Below are positions 1 through 7,757 of a DNA stretch of 34,368 nt, piece after piece. The DNA is from Chloroflexota bacterium. Lineage in GTDB: Bacteria; Chloroflexota; UBA6077; FW602-bin22. How positions within the stretch are numbered: the first letter of the stretch is position 1; each line of letters begins with the position of its first letter. The position numbers and the translations under genes are program-made. The stretch is from positions 1-34,368 of the forward strand of contig VGOZ01000031.1 of NCBI GenBank assembly GCA_016875715.1, read 5' to 3'. The notes beneath the pieces are model-generated. The model did no database searches and had not been told where the DNA came from. It worked only from the letters and a program-made list of their open reading frames with translations.

Positions 1-7
1 TATTCAT
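1..7 (-). CDS. possible 5' end of a gene leaving the window
   Basis: On the minus strand an ATG at 7..5 is preceded by a perfect AAGGAGG Shine-Dalgarno sequence at 17..11. The gap is 3 nt, which is short. Only two codons are inside the window, so no product can be named. If it is real, the roughly 390 nt down from position 398 form its upstream region. Confidence 0.25.
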
Positions 8-17
8 CTTCCTCCTT

Positions 18-398
18 GCCCAGCGCCACGTCAGGATCAACGTCCTCGGTGTGGGGCTCCGATAGGGCTCCCGCCGCGCTCCCTCCCCGCCTGAGACGGC
101 AGAGGCGTCACAGATCCCAACCCCCCCACAATGGTTGTGTGTCTGGATCCTCGATCCGATGGCGATGCGTCAATCGGCCGACGACTCCATCCTGGGTGTG
201 CCGCTCCCTCCCGGGAGATCGCACTGCATTCTTGGCGCGTGTCGGCTGACACTACCCGATGCTCCTTGCCCTGTGCCGTCGGGTCGCTGGTGACGCGTTC
301 GCGGAGGATGCCGCGCAGGGCGTAGGCCGTCGCGATGGGCGAAAGTTCCGGGTGAGGAACCGGGAGGAACGCTGGCCGACCGGCCGATCTGTGAACGA
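18..398. other. gene-poor leader or intergenic region
   Basis: No reading frame here looks like a protein. The frames that stay open are rich in Arg, Ser and Pro, as expected of unused frames in GC-rich DNA. Visible structure includes a GTGTC-AGCC-GACAC hairpin (252..239 on the minus strand), a perfect CTCCCGGGAG palindrome and a GGGCTCC direct repeat at 54-60 and 65-71. I looked for T-box, SAM, TPP and cobalamin riboswitch cores on the minus strand and did not find one. The region just after 399 also has inverted GTTCC/GGAAC arms that could help end the beta-CASP transcript, but no T-run follows. Confidence 0.4.
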
Positions 399-1793
399 TC
401 AGGCTTCGCCCGAGAGGCTCACGACCTCGAGATGCTCGGGCAGGTGGACCTTCCAGCCCAGTGTCCCCCGAATGAAGTCGGCTAGCGACGTCCGCGCGCC
501 GTTCTCGCCGTGGGTCAGGTACAGCGCATTCGGTGGCGACTCGAACCCGCGCAGCCACCGCAGGATCTCTTCCCGGTCGGCGTGGGCTGAGAAGCCGGGC
601 AGCGTTCTGATCTCGGCACGCACCGGCACCCACGAACCGTGCATCTTGATCTCACCGGCACCATCCTGCAGAGCACGGCCGCGCGTGCCGTCAGCCTGAA
701 ACCCGACCAGAACGACCATGTTTCTTCTCTCGGGGAGGCGTTGGCGCAGGTGATGGAGAACGCGACCGCCTGTCGCCATCCCACTGGCGGAGATGATGAC
801 GGCCGGGCCATCCACCTTGTTGATCGCCTCGGACTCCTCCCGCGTGGACGCGATTCGCAGGTCGGGGTACTCCAGTGGCGGCGTACCATCGGCCATGAGC
901 GCGCGCGCCTCCACGTCGTGATCCTTGGGGTGTTGGCCGAAGATCCGCGTGGCCCGGACGGCCATCGGTGAGTCCAAGTAGACGGGGAGCATCGGTATCC
1001 GGCCTCGATCCACCAGTTCGCGCAGGCCGAAGAGGATCGTCTGCGTGCGCCCGATGGCAAACGCGGGGATCACCATCACCCCGCCACGCTCCACGATCGC
1101 CTCAACTGCGTTCGCGAGCGGCTCGAAGTCTGAGACCCGTTCGTGGATACGATCGCCGTAGGTAGATTCGCAGACTATCCAGCGCGCCTCACGAATGGGC
1201 TCGGGATCGTTGAGGAGCGGCTCGGCATACCGACCGATATCGCCGGAGAAGGCAACGGAGATCCGATGCCGTCCGTCGATCTGGAGTCGCAGATTGGCCG
1301 AACCCAGAATGTGGCCCGCGTCACCGAAGGTTGCTGCCACGCCAGGCACTATCTCCCGAGCCTCCCGATAGCCGAGAGGCCGGAGCCTTTCCATCGCGCG
1401 TTCGGCGTCGGCCGCGGTGTAGAGAGGCAGCGCGGGATGATGGCGCGAATAGCCCTTCCGATTCGCGTACGACGCTTCTTCTTCCTGGATGTGTGCCGAG
1501 TCCTGGAGCACGAGGCGGGCGAGATCGATCGTCGCCGGTGTCGCGTAGATGGGGCCAGAGAACCCCTCGCGCACGATCACGGGCAGGAAGGCGCAGTGAT
1601 CGACATGCGCGTGAGTCAAAAGGACGGCGTGGATTCCGCGGGGATCGAACGGCAGCCTCTCCCAGTTGCGCTGGCGAATCTCCTTCCGCCCCTGGAACAG
1701 ACCGCAATCGACGAGGATGTGGCGCGCCCGTACGTCGAGGAGGTAGCGAGATCCGGTGACGGTCCCTGCCGCTCCGAGGAAAGTGAGCTTCAC
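399..1793 (-). CDS. beta-CASP metallo-beta-lactamase RNase
   Basis: This is a metallo-beta-lactamase/beta-CASP ribonuclease of the CPSF73/YSH1 type, which cuts RNA with two zinc ions in the cytoplasm. The zinc motif THAHVDHC is at residues 60-67. The beta-CASP insertion follows, then the late motifs SASGMATGGR and GFSAHADR, whose histidine completes the metal site. Its 464 residues fit bacterial members of about 430-470. I chose the GTG at 1793 because it gives the family N-terminus, starting (M)KLTFLGAAGTVTGS. An ATG at 1808 would add five residues, and the frame stays open much further upstream without homology-like sequence. It is divergent from the Gfo/Idh gene, with 36 bp between the starts. 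The substrate RNA is unknown. Confidence 0.9.
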   Translation of the reverse strand: MKLTFLGAAGTVTGSRYLLDVRARHILVDCGLFQGRKEIRQRNWERLPFDPRGIHAVLLTHAHVDHCAFLPVIVREGFSGPIYATPATIDLARLVLQDSAHIQEEEASYANRKGYSRHHPALPLYTAADAERAMERLRPLGYREAREIVPGVAATFGDAGHILGSANLRLQIDGRHRISVAFSGDIGRYAEPLLNDPEPIREARWIVCESTYGDRIHERVSDFEPLANAVEAIVERGGVMVIPAFAIGRTQTILFGLRELVDRGRIPMLPVYLDSPMAVRATRIFGQHPKDHDVEARALMADGTPPLEYPDLRIASTREESEAINKVDGPAVIISASGMATGGRVLHHLRQRLPERRNMVVLVGFQADGTRGRALQDGAGEIKMHGSWVPVRAEIRTLPGFSAHADREEILRWLRGFESPPNALYLTHGENGARTSLADFIRGTLGWKVHLPEHLEVVSLSGEA

Positions 1794-1829
1794 GAGCCAC
1801 GATAGCATAGGGCCCCGGGAGGACGAGTG

Positions 1830-2933
1830 ATGGAACCGCTGCGGATCGGTCTGGTCGGTGCCGGGGTGATGGGCCGCGGACACCTCGAACGGGAACAGGG
1901 ACTGGCCGAAGCGAAGATCGTCGCTGTCGCGGATGCCGTGCCCGCGGCAGTCGATGCCGCCGTCGCCCGCTACGGAGTGCGCGGGTTCGCGGACTACCGA
2001 GAGTTGATCGCATCTGGCGACGTGGAAGCGGTGCTGATCGCGACGCCGCATCCGTTCCACGCGCCGATCGCCGAGGCCGCAATCGGCGGCGGTTTGCATG
2101 TCTTGATCGAGAAACCGATCGCGGTGACTGCCTCAGAGGCCGATCGCGTCGTGCGCCTGGCGCGCCAGGCCGGGGTTCACGCAGGGGTGATGTTTCAGAC
2201 GCGCACCGATGGCGTGTATCGGAAGGCAAGGGAGATTGTCGAGAGCGGTGTGCTCGGCACCGTGTACCGGACCGTGATGATCGCGAGCGCCTGGTTTCGC
2301 ACCCAGGCGTACTACGACTCCGGAGCCTGGCGCGGCACCTGGAAGGACGAGGGTGGTGGTGTGGTGATGAACCAGGCGCCCCATTCTCTCGATCTCCTCA
2401 TCTGGCTCGGGGGCCGTCCGAGCCGGGTGACCGCACGGGCATCCACGCGCGCGCACCGCATCGAGGTGGAGGACACGATGAGCGCGATGCTCGAGTACGC
2501 GAGCGGCGCAACCGGGTACTTGCACGCGTCCACCGCGGAGTGGCCGGGAGAGACGCGCTATGAGATCACCGGCGATCGGGGCAAACTGGTCGTGGTGGAC
2601 GAACACATCCGGCTGTACCAGTTGGAGCGCCCGCTCGGCGAGGCGATCGAGTCTGGGGCGCACTGGGGAAAGCCAGCTGGCGCTTGGGCAGAGATCGAAA
2701 TCGATCGCGGCCCGTGGGGGCACGCCGAGGTCGTCCGCCAGTTTGCTCGTGCCGTTCGCCTGGGTGAGGCGCCCGTGGCGAGCGCTGAGGATGGCGTGGC
2801 GGAGCTCGAACTCGCGAACGCGCTACTGCTCTCCGGGTACACCGGCGCTTCGGTGGATCTGCCCCTCGATCGCGCCGCGTATGACCGGTTCCTCGAGCAG
2901 CAGCGTCTCGCCGTGGCCGGCGCCCGTCGCTGA
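1830..2933 (+). CDS. Gfo/Idh/MocA family NAD(P)-dependent dehydrogenase
   Basis: This belongs to the Gfo/Idh/MocA family, which oxidises or reduces sugars and cyclitols with NAD(P). The Rossmann motif GAGVMG is at residues 10-15 and the family EKP motif at 94-96, its Lys serving cofactor and substrate binding. The C-terminal substrate-binding domain includes a conserved APHSLDLL stretch with the likely catalytic His. The 367 residues are normal for the family. I chose ATG 1830 over the adjacent GTG 1827 because GGGAGGA (1817-1823) is then 6 nt away. A TAGCAT hexamer (1803-1808) is a possible -10. The next gene starts 2 bp after the stop, so they probably share a transcript. The substrate cannot be told from sequence. 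Confidence 0.92.
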   Translation: MEPLRIGLVGAGVMGRGHLEREQGLAEAKIVAVADAVPAAVDAAVARYGVRGFADYRELIASGDVEAVLIATPHPFHAPIAEAAIGGGLHVLIEKPIAVTASEADRVVRLARQAGVHAGVMFQTRTDGVYRKAREIVESGVLGTVYRTVMIASAWFRTQAYYDSGAWRGTWKDEGGGVVMNQAPHSLDLLIWLGGRPSRVTARASTRAHRIEVEDTMSAMLEYASGATGYLHASTAEWPGETRYEITGDRGKLVVVDEHIRLYQLERPLGEAIESGAHWGKPAGAWAEIEIDRGPWGHAEVVRQFARAVRLGEAPVASAEDGVAELELANALLLSGYTGASVDLPLDRAAYDRFLEQQRLAVAGARR

Positions 2934-2935
2934 CC

Positions 2936-3718
2936 GTGCGCATCGTCGTCCTCGGCTCGGGAACGTCGAACGGCGTGCCGGTGATCGGCTGCGACTGCGC
3001 AGTCTGCACCTCGCCTGATCCGCGCGACCGGAGGACCCGCCCGAGCATCCTCGTCGAGGCGGGCGGGACCACTGTACTTGTCGATACGACGCCGGAAATG
3101 CGCCTGCAGTGCGTCGCGGCGGGGGTCCGCTCCATCGACGCGGTGCTCTATACCCACGAACACGCCGATCACATCTACGGGCTCGACGACACCAGGGTGT
3201 TCTGCGCGCGCGGGCGCACTCTGCCCGTCTATGGCGCACCGCGCACGCTGGACGCCGTAGAGCGGGCGTTCGGCTATATCTTCGCCGGAGGACCACTCAC
3301 CGGCGGAGGTCGCCCCTCGATCGATCTTCGACCGATCCACCGACGCTGCTTCTCGATCGGCGCGATCTCTTTTGAAGTCGTGCCGATCCACCACGGCGAC
3401 CTTGAGATCCATGCGTATCGTGTCGGCGCGTTCGCGTACGTCACCGACGTGAACCGCATCGAACCGGTGTCGAGGGATCGCCTGCGCGGGCTGGACACGC
3501 TTATCCTCGGCGCGTTGCGCGATCGGCCGCACCCGACTCACTTCACTATCGCCGAGGCGCTCGACGTGATCGCTGATCTCGCGCCCCGTCGCGCGTACCT
3601 GACGCACCTGTGCCACGAGGTCGGTCACGTCGCGGTCGAGTCGCGTCTACCGCCTGGTGTGCGGCTTGCGTACGACGGGCTCGCCCTGGAGGTCGCGGAC
3701 GCGCCACCCTTCCCATGA
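2936..3718 (+). CDS. PhnP-like metallo-beta-lactamase-fold hydrolase
   Basis: This is a metallo-beta-lactamase-fold hydrolase of the PhnP group (phosphoribosyl 1,2-cyclic phosphate phosphodiesterase and relatives). It starts with the family GSGTSNGVP loop, followed by CDCAVC (19-24), the extra zinc-binding Cys cluster typical of PhnP-like proteins. The main metal motif THEHADH is at 73-79 and TDVNRI supplies the bridging Asp. No other phosphonate (phn) genes are present, so the true substrate may be a different cyclic phosphate. It starts with GTG, 2 bp after the dehydrogenase stop. The downstream small membrane gene overlaps its stop (ATGA at 3715-3718). Confidence 0.88.
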   Translation: MRIVVLGSGTSNGVPVIGCDCAVCTSPDPRDRRTRPSILVEAGGTTVLVDTTPEMRLQCVAAGVRSIDAVLYTHEHADHIYGLDDTRVFCARGRTLPVYGAPRTLDAVERAFGYIFAGGPLTGGGRPSIDLRPIHRRCFSIGAISFEVVPIHHGDLEIHAYRVGAFAYVTDVNRIEPVSRDRLRGLDTLILGALRDRPHPTHFTIAEALDVIADLAPRRAYLTHLCHEVGHVAVESRLPPGVRLAYDGLALEVADAPPFP

Positions 3719-3876
3719 ATCGATCGATTGCCATCGCCCTCGTTGCGGCGGCCGGCCTAGCTCTCGCGCTCGCCGCGCCTACCGCCCAGGTCCTCTACGG
3801 GCAGCAATCATTCCTGGTGCTCGTTGCACTCGTCGCGGTCGTACTCGCGGTCCTGGCCATCCCGTTTCGCAGATGA
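3715..3876 (+). CDS. small two-helix membrane protein
   Basis: This 53-residue protein is almost entirely two hydrophobic segments (about 5-22 and 31-49) separated by a short polar turn, ending in RR. That is a small inner-membrane hairpin. The ATG overlaps the previous stop as ATGA, so translation is probably coupled to the PhnP-like hydrolase. I do not recognise a family and assign no function. The frame extends upstream inside the previous gene, but that part lacks protein-like composition. Confidence 0.65.
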   Translation: MNRSIAIALVAAAGLALALAAPTAQVLYGQQSFLVLVALVAVVLAVLAIPFRR

Positions 3877-3928
3877 CGGCGCGCGGTCGTCTAGGATCGG
3901 GCGTGTTCTCGTGGGAGGAGGGCGGGTC

Positions 3929-4717
3929 GTGTCGGAGAGAGCCATCTACACCGAGCGCGCGGGTGACGTCGGCACAATCTACATTAATGCGCTGCGGAGA
4001 AGGAACGCTCTCTCCGTCACCATGTGGGAGGCGATACCCGGCGCGATCGATGAACTCGCGTCGGATCGGGCGATACGGGTACTCATCATTCGCGGCGCGG
4101 GCACCGATGCGTTCAGTGCTGGGGCCGACATCACCGAGTTCGCGGAGCAGCGATCCACGCCCGAGCGTGCGCGCGCGTATGCCGAGAAGACCCATCGTGC
4201 TTTCGAGCACCTGACCAACTGCGTAAAGCCAACGATCGCGCTCATCCACGGGTACTGCATCGGCGGCGGATTCGAACTGGCGCTCTGTGCCGACGTGCGC
4301 GTTGCCTCCGAATCCGCACAGTTCGGGATCACGCCGGCGCGGCTCGGAATATCGCTCGGGTGGTCCGATCTGCGTAACCTCCTCTGGCTCGCCGGACCGG
4401 CAAATGCGAAGGAGATCCTCCTCACCGCGGGCCGCTTCAGCGCGGCGCGTATCAAAGAAATGGGTCTGGTCAACCGCATCGTGCCTGCCGAGCGGGTGGA
4501 TGCGGAGGTCGCGGCGATCGCCGCCGAGATGGCCGCCGTCTCACCGGCATCAGTGCGCTGGCTGAAAGAGGCGATCGAGATCATCATGAGGGACCCTTCC
4601 GTGGAGTCGGTGAACGATCCGGAGCAACGCGCCACGGAGCTGTTCGGCGGTCCCGACTACCAGGAGGGGGTTCGGGCGTTCCTCGAGAAGCGCGCGCCGG
4701 CGTTCGCGCCGCGGTGA
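3929..4717 (+). CDS. enoyl-CoA hydratase/isomerase (crotonase) family protein
   Basis: This crotonase-fold enzyme acts on acyl-CoA thioesters. SAGADITEF carries the first oxyanion-hole loop, and GYCIGGGFELALCADVRVA carries the second with the Glu equivalent to Glu144 of rat mitochondrial hydratase. By counting 20 residues on, the position of the second catalytic acid (rat Glu164) is Pro in FGITPARLG. It may therefore not be a plain hydratase; decarboxylases, isomerases and carnitinyl-CoA-dehydratase-like members vary here. I chose GTG 3929 because GGGAGGAGGG lies about 6 nt upstream and the 262 residues match the family. The stop overlaps the next start (GTGA at 4714-4717). Confidence 0.88.
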   Translation: MSERAIYTERAGDVGTIYINALRRRNALSVTMWEAIPGAIDELASDRAIRVLIIRGAGTDAFSAGADITEFAEQRSTPERARAYAEKTHRAFEHLTNCVKPTIALIHGYCIGGGFELALCADVRVASESAQFGITPARLGISLGWSDLRNLLWLAGPANAKEILLTAGRFSAARIKEMGLVNRIVPAERVDAEVAAIAAEMAAVSPASVRWLKEAIEIIMRDPSVESVNDPEQRATELFGGPDYQEGVRAFLEKRAPAFAPR

Positions 4718-5523
4718 ACGACCGGATCGATCGCTATCTGGTCAGTGCCCTTCGTGCCGCACGCGCGGCCCAGCGCGAGATGCGGCAGGCTCCGCTTAGC
4801 GCCGAGGTAAAGGCGGGCGACATGACCAACGTGGTGACCGATCGCGATTTTGCCGCGCAGGATGCGATCTTTCGGATTCTGCGAGACCGCCATCCCGGGG
4901 TTCCCCTGATCGGCGAGGAAGGCGGGGAAGGGGACTGGGCGAGCAACGGATCGGCCTGGATCGTCGACCCGATCGATGGCACGAGCAACTTCGCGCGCTC
5001 GAGGCCCCCCTTTGGATCGTCGATCGCTTTCGGCCGCGCCGGACAGGCCGACGTGGGGGTAATTCTGGCCCCCTGGTGCCGGGGCATTGCGTGGGCGGTG
5101 CGCGGGCGCGGCGCCTTTCTGCGCATCGGCGGGCGGGCAGAGCGGCTGGCCGTCTCCGACATCGGCCGGCCTGCCGAATCGACGGCGCTCACAGGATACG
5201 GCTACGCTCGGGAGTCTCACCCTGGCTGGCTCGCTCGCGTCGCCCGGTCGATGCCAGCGCTGCGGGCTCTACGGGTATACGGCAGCGCCGTTCACGACCT
5301 GATCGCCGTCGCGCGCGGTCTCGCGGACATCTACTGGGAGGATGAGTTGCAGCCCTGGGATTGGGCGGCAGGCGCGCTGCTGGTCGAGGAGGCGGGCGGA
5401 CGCGTGACCGACCTCAGCGGCGATCGATTGGTCGGCCGTCCCGGTGGATTTCTGGCCACGAACGGGCGACTGCACGACGCGGCAGTGGCTTTGCTCCGCC
5501 TGTCAGCCGAGGCGTTGTGGTAG
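4714..5523 (+). CDS. inositol-monophosphatase-family phosphatase
   Basis: This is a Mg-dependent phosphatase of the inositol monophosphatase superfamily. The metal ligands are visible: Glu68-Glu69 in LIGEEGGEGD, the signature DPIDGTSNF starting at Asp85, and the late WDWAAGALLVEEAGG motif with the third metal Asp. The 269 residues are normal. Members dephosphorylate myo-inositol phosphate, histidinol phosphate, PAP or fructose-1,6-bisphosphate. The motifs alone do not separate these, and no his or sulfate-assimilation gene is nearby. Translation starts at a GTG overlapping the crotonase stop. Confidence 0.9.
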   Translation: MNDRIDRYLVSALRAARAAQREMRQAPLSAEVKAGDMTNVVTDRDFAAQDAIFRILRDRHPGVPLIGEEGGEGDWASNGSAWIVDPIDGTSNFARSRPPFGSSIAFGRAGQADVGVILAPWCRGIAWAVRGRGAFLRIGGRAERLAVSDIGRPAESTALTGYGYARESHPGWLARVARSMPALRALRVYGSAVHDLIAVARGLADIYWEDELQPWDWAAGALLVEEAGGRVTDLSGDRLVGRPGGFLATNGRLHDAAVALLRLSAEALW

Positions 5524-5526
5524 CCT
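5521..5526 (+). promoter_or_regulatory. leaderless-type -10 hexamer (TAGCCT)
   Basis: TAGCCT overlaps the phosphatase stop codon and ends 6 nt before the GTG of the PH-domain gene. There is no Shine-Dalgarno in between. The spacing fits transcription starting at or next to the start codon. Confidence 0.35.
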
Positions 5527-5532
5527 GCGGCC

Positions 5533-6105
5533 GTGCTCCGGCCATACCGTTTGAGCCTTCTCGCCCCGGGCGAGTCGGTTGTTCACATCACGCGGCCCCA
5601 CGTCCTCCCGCACGTCGGGGCCCTGATCAGCGGAATCTCAGTCGTGATCCTCGGTCTCGCCGGGTACATCATCGCCGACGGCCAGGCGCTCCTGCCCGGC
5701 GATCCTATCGTCGTGCGCCCGATCGTGGCCGGAATCTTCGCGCTGTGTGCGTTGGGCGGCCTGGTCTCCATCGCGGCCACCTGGATTCGCTGGCGCTCGC
5801 GTGAAATCGTCGTTACCGACCGCCGGGTCCTCCGCATCACCGGGATTCTCAACAAGGGAGTCGTCGACAACAGCCTCGACGCCATCACGGACCTGCAACT
5901 GCACCAGTCGATATGGGGGCGCCTCTTCGACTTCGGCGATGTCGACATCCTCACGGCGAGCGATGTGGACGATCAAGCGCGGCCCGATACCTTCCCCGAT
6001 GTGGCCGGTCCAGTCGCGTTCATGCGGGCAGTGCAGGATCGGCGCGAAGCACGTCGGTTCGCCGCGCGATCCGATCCGCCGCCCGCGAGTCCGCCTGCCC
6101 CCTAG
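5533..6105 (+). CDS. PH-domain membrane protein (bPH2/YdbS-like)
   Basis: This 190-residue protein has two hydrophobic segments (about 28-50 and 63-87). A bacterial PH-like domain follows (about 90-170), recognisable from REIVVTDRRVLRITGIL and the later SLDAITDLQLHQS. The tail is Pro-rich. The layout resembles one unit of YdbS/YdbT proteins, which sit at the membrane in complexes of unknown role. It begins at GTG 5533, 9 bp after the phosphatase gene. There is no Shine-Dalgarno, but a TAGCCT hexamer lies 6 nt upstream. Confidence 0.82.
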   Translation: MLRPYRLSLLAPGESVVHITRPHVLPHVGALISGISVVILGLAGYIIADGQALLPGDPIVVRPIVAGIFALCALGGLVSIAATWIRWRSREIVVTDRRVLRITGILNKGVVDNSLDAITDLQLHQSIWGRLFDFGDVDILTASDVDDQARPDTFPDVAGPVAFMRAVQDRREARRFAARSDPPPASPPAP

Positions 6106-6159
6106 GCGCCATCGACCGCGCCGCAGCTGCCGGGTCCGGCGTGAACGAACGTCCAGACA

Positions 6160-7068
6160 ATGACACGCACCCGCGCCCTCGCGTATGCCGGTGTGTTGTT
6201 CGCCACGGTCGTGTGGGGCACGCTACACCCGGTGGGCAAGATCGCCCTCGGCGAAGTGAGCGCGCTCCAGCTAGTAATGGCGCGCACGGTCCTCACAGCT
6301 CTGGCGCTGAGTGCGTTTCTCCTCGCGCGCGGCCAGGCCGCCAATCTCTGGATGGTGATGCGGTATCGATGGCGGATCGTCGTGCTGCTCGGTTCCCTAT
6401 CGTTCCTTCTGTCGTCGGGACTCTCCATGACCGGGCTCAGTATGATGCCTGCGTCGATCAACAGTCTCCTCGCCAACACGAGTCCGCTCATGCTCGCGGT
6501 GGGCCTCGTCGCGCTCACCGGGGTTGCACCTCGGCCAAGGATCGTCCTGGGGCTCGGGCTCGGCTTCGCCGGCGTGGTCATCCTCACCGGCGATGGTGCC
6601 GACACTCTGGGAACGGCCGGCGTCATCGGCGCGCTCCTGTCGCTGGCCGGTAGCGCGTGCTGGGCCGCCTATACCGGGATCGGTCGACGCGAACTTGCCC
6701 GGCACGATCCACTGGTGCTCACCACGGGGTGTGCCATCGTTGGCGCGGTACCGCTCCTCGGACTCGGGGCGATCACCGGCCAGATCGCGGCGCTCAGCAG
6801 CGTACCACCGACCACGCTGTGGTTGCTCGCCTACGCCGGCGTGTTCGGGACCGCCCTGACGTACGCGCTCTGGATGACCAGCCTCGCCGTCCTGAGCGCC
6901 ACAAGCGTCGCGGCCTTCCAGTACGTCATTCCGCTGACCGCGGTCACTCTGGCGGTCCTGCTTCTGGGAGAGCCGCTAACCGTCGGACTCATTGTCGGCG
7001 GGATCGCGATCCTCGGCGGTGTCCTGCTGGCGCAGGAGGGGACTACGGCCGCCGCCGAAAGAGATTGA
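6160..7068 (+). CDS. EamA-family (DMT) transporter
   Basis: This inner-membrane protein of the drug/metabolite transporter superfamily has about ten hydrophobic segments arranged as two EamA repeats. The first repeat opens with GVLFATVVWGTLHPVGKIAL, and the second repeat starts near the middle of the 302 residues. Members export amino acids, nucleosides or other small metabolites. The substrate cannot be read from sequence. The last 26 bp overlap tail-to-tail with the minus-strand gene ending at 7043, so both C-termini use the same DNA. Confidence 0.9.
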   Translation: MTRTRALAYAGVLFATVVWGTLHPVGKIALGEVSALQLVMARTVLTALALSAFLLARGQAANLWMVMRYRWRIVVLLGSLSFLLSSGLSMTGLSMMPASINSLLANTSPLMLAVGLVALTGVAPRPRIVLGLGLGFAGVVILTGDGADTLGTAGVIGALLSLAGSACWAAYTGIGRRELARHDPLVLTTGCAIVGAVPLLGLGAITGQIAALSSVPPTTLWLLAYAGVFGTALTYALWMTSLAVLSATSVAAFQYVIPLTAVTLAVLLLGEPLTVGLIVGGIAILGGVLLAQEGTTAAAERD

Positions 7069-7750
7069 GAAATCGATCCTCGTACTCGCGGAAGACGCCC
7101 CAGCGATCGAGTTCTGCTTTTAGGTCGGACGCATCGCACTCTCCCGCCGCGACCGCGACGAACATCGCCTCGATCTTCTGCCGGGCCGCACGCGGGATGC
7201 CGCCGTCACTGTCGAGAAGGCCCCGCTGCTGGATCTCTGCGGCGTTCTGGGGCGCGGAACCGATCGTAAAGGCGTGGATGAAATGCGCGAGCGAGAGGTC
7301 CCAGAACTGATCGATGCCCTGGATAACTACCGCGAGATTTCGCGATTCCCGTTCGAGTTGATCGCTGATACGGCCGGCCACAACCTCGGGCCGATCGGAC
7401 ACGACGCTGAGGTCACCGGACTCCTGCCTGTACGAGTAGAGGAGACCGGGGGCATCGTTCCCGTACGTGGCGCGCAGGTACCGCGCGAAGTCCTGCCCGT
7501 GTTCGAAGCCCTGGAAGTAGTTCATCAGATAGTTCGGCGTCACGATCTGCGGTCGCGCCGCGGTGACCTTCCCGGTTCGGATCACCGACTCCTCCTCCGA
7601 TCCGGAACCGGGCAGTCCGACGTAGCTCGGCTCGGTGATCACAAAGTACTCAAGGACCGTCGTGCCGAAGGTGGCTAGGAGTCGCTTGGGACCCCGAACG
7701 ACCCTGGTCTTCTCGACGATCGCGCGCACGTCGTCGGGCGTCAACTCCAC
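7043..7750 (-). CDS. conserved-looking protein of unknown function
   Basis: The 235 residues contain no motif I recognise. The sequence is mixed alpha/beta and soluble, with no signal peptide or membrane helix. Notable stretches are TPNYLMNYFQGFEHGQDF and the Trp/His-containing IDQFWDLSLAHFIHAF. It starts at a GTG 7 bp downstream of the LarA-like gene and is very probably co-transcribed with it, so a role beside that enzyme is possible. No homology supports this. It overlaps the EamA gene end by 26 bp. Confidence 0.7.
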   Translation of the reverse strand: MELTPDDVRAIVEKTRVVRGPKRLLATFGTTVLEYFVITEPSYVGLPGSGSEEESVIRTGKVTAARPQIVTPNYLMNYFQGFEHGQDFARYLRATYGNDAPGLLYSYRQESGDLSVVSDRPEVVAGRISDQLERESRNLAVVIQGIDQFWDLSLAHFIHAFTIGSAPQNAAEIQQRGLLDSDGGIPRAARQKIEAMFVAVAAGECDASDLKAELDRWGVFREYEDRFLNLFRRRP

Positions 7751-7757
7751 AGACTGG

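Noticed and set aside
18-398. T-box riboswitch on the minus strand
   Set aside because: No TGGNACCGCG antiterminator or AGTA specifier region was found, only general hairpins.
1794-2099. N-terminal extension of the beta-CASP RNase up to 2099
   Set aside because: It runs through the Gfo/Idh gene on the other strand, has no protein-like pattern and lies before the clear family N-terminus.
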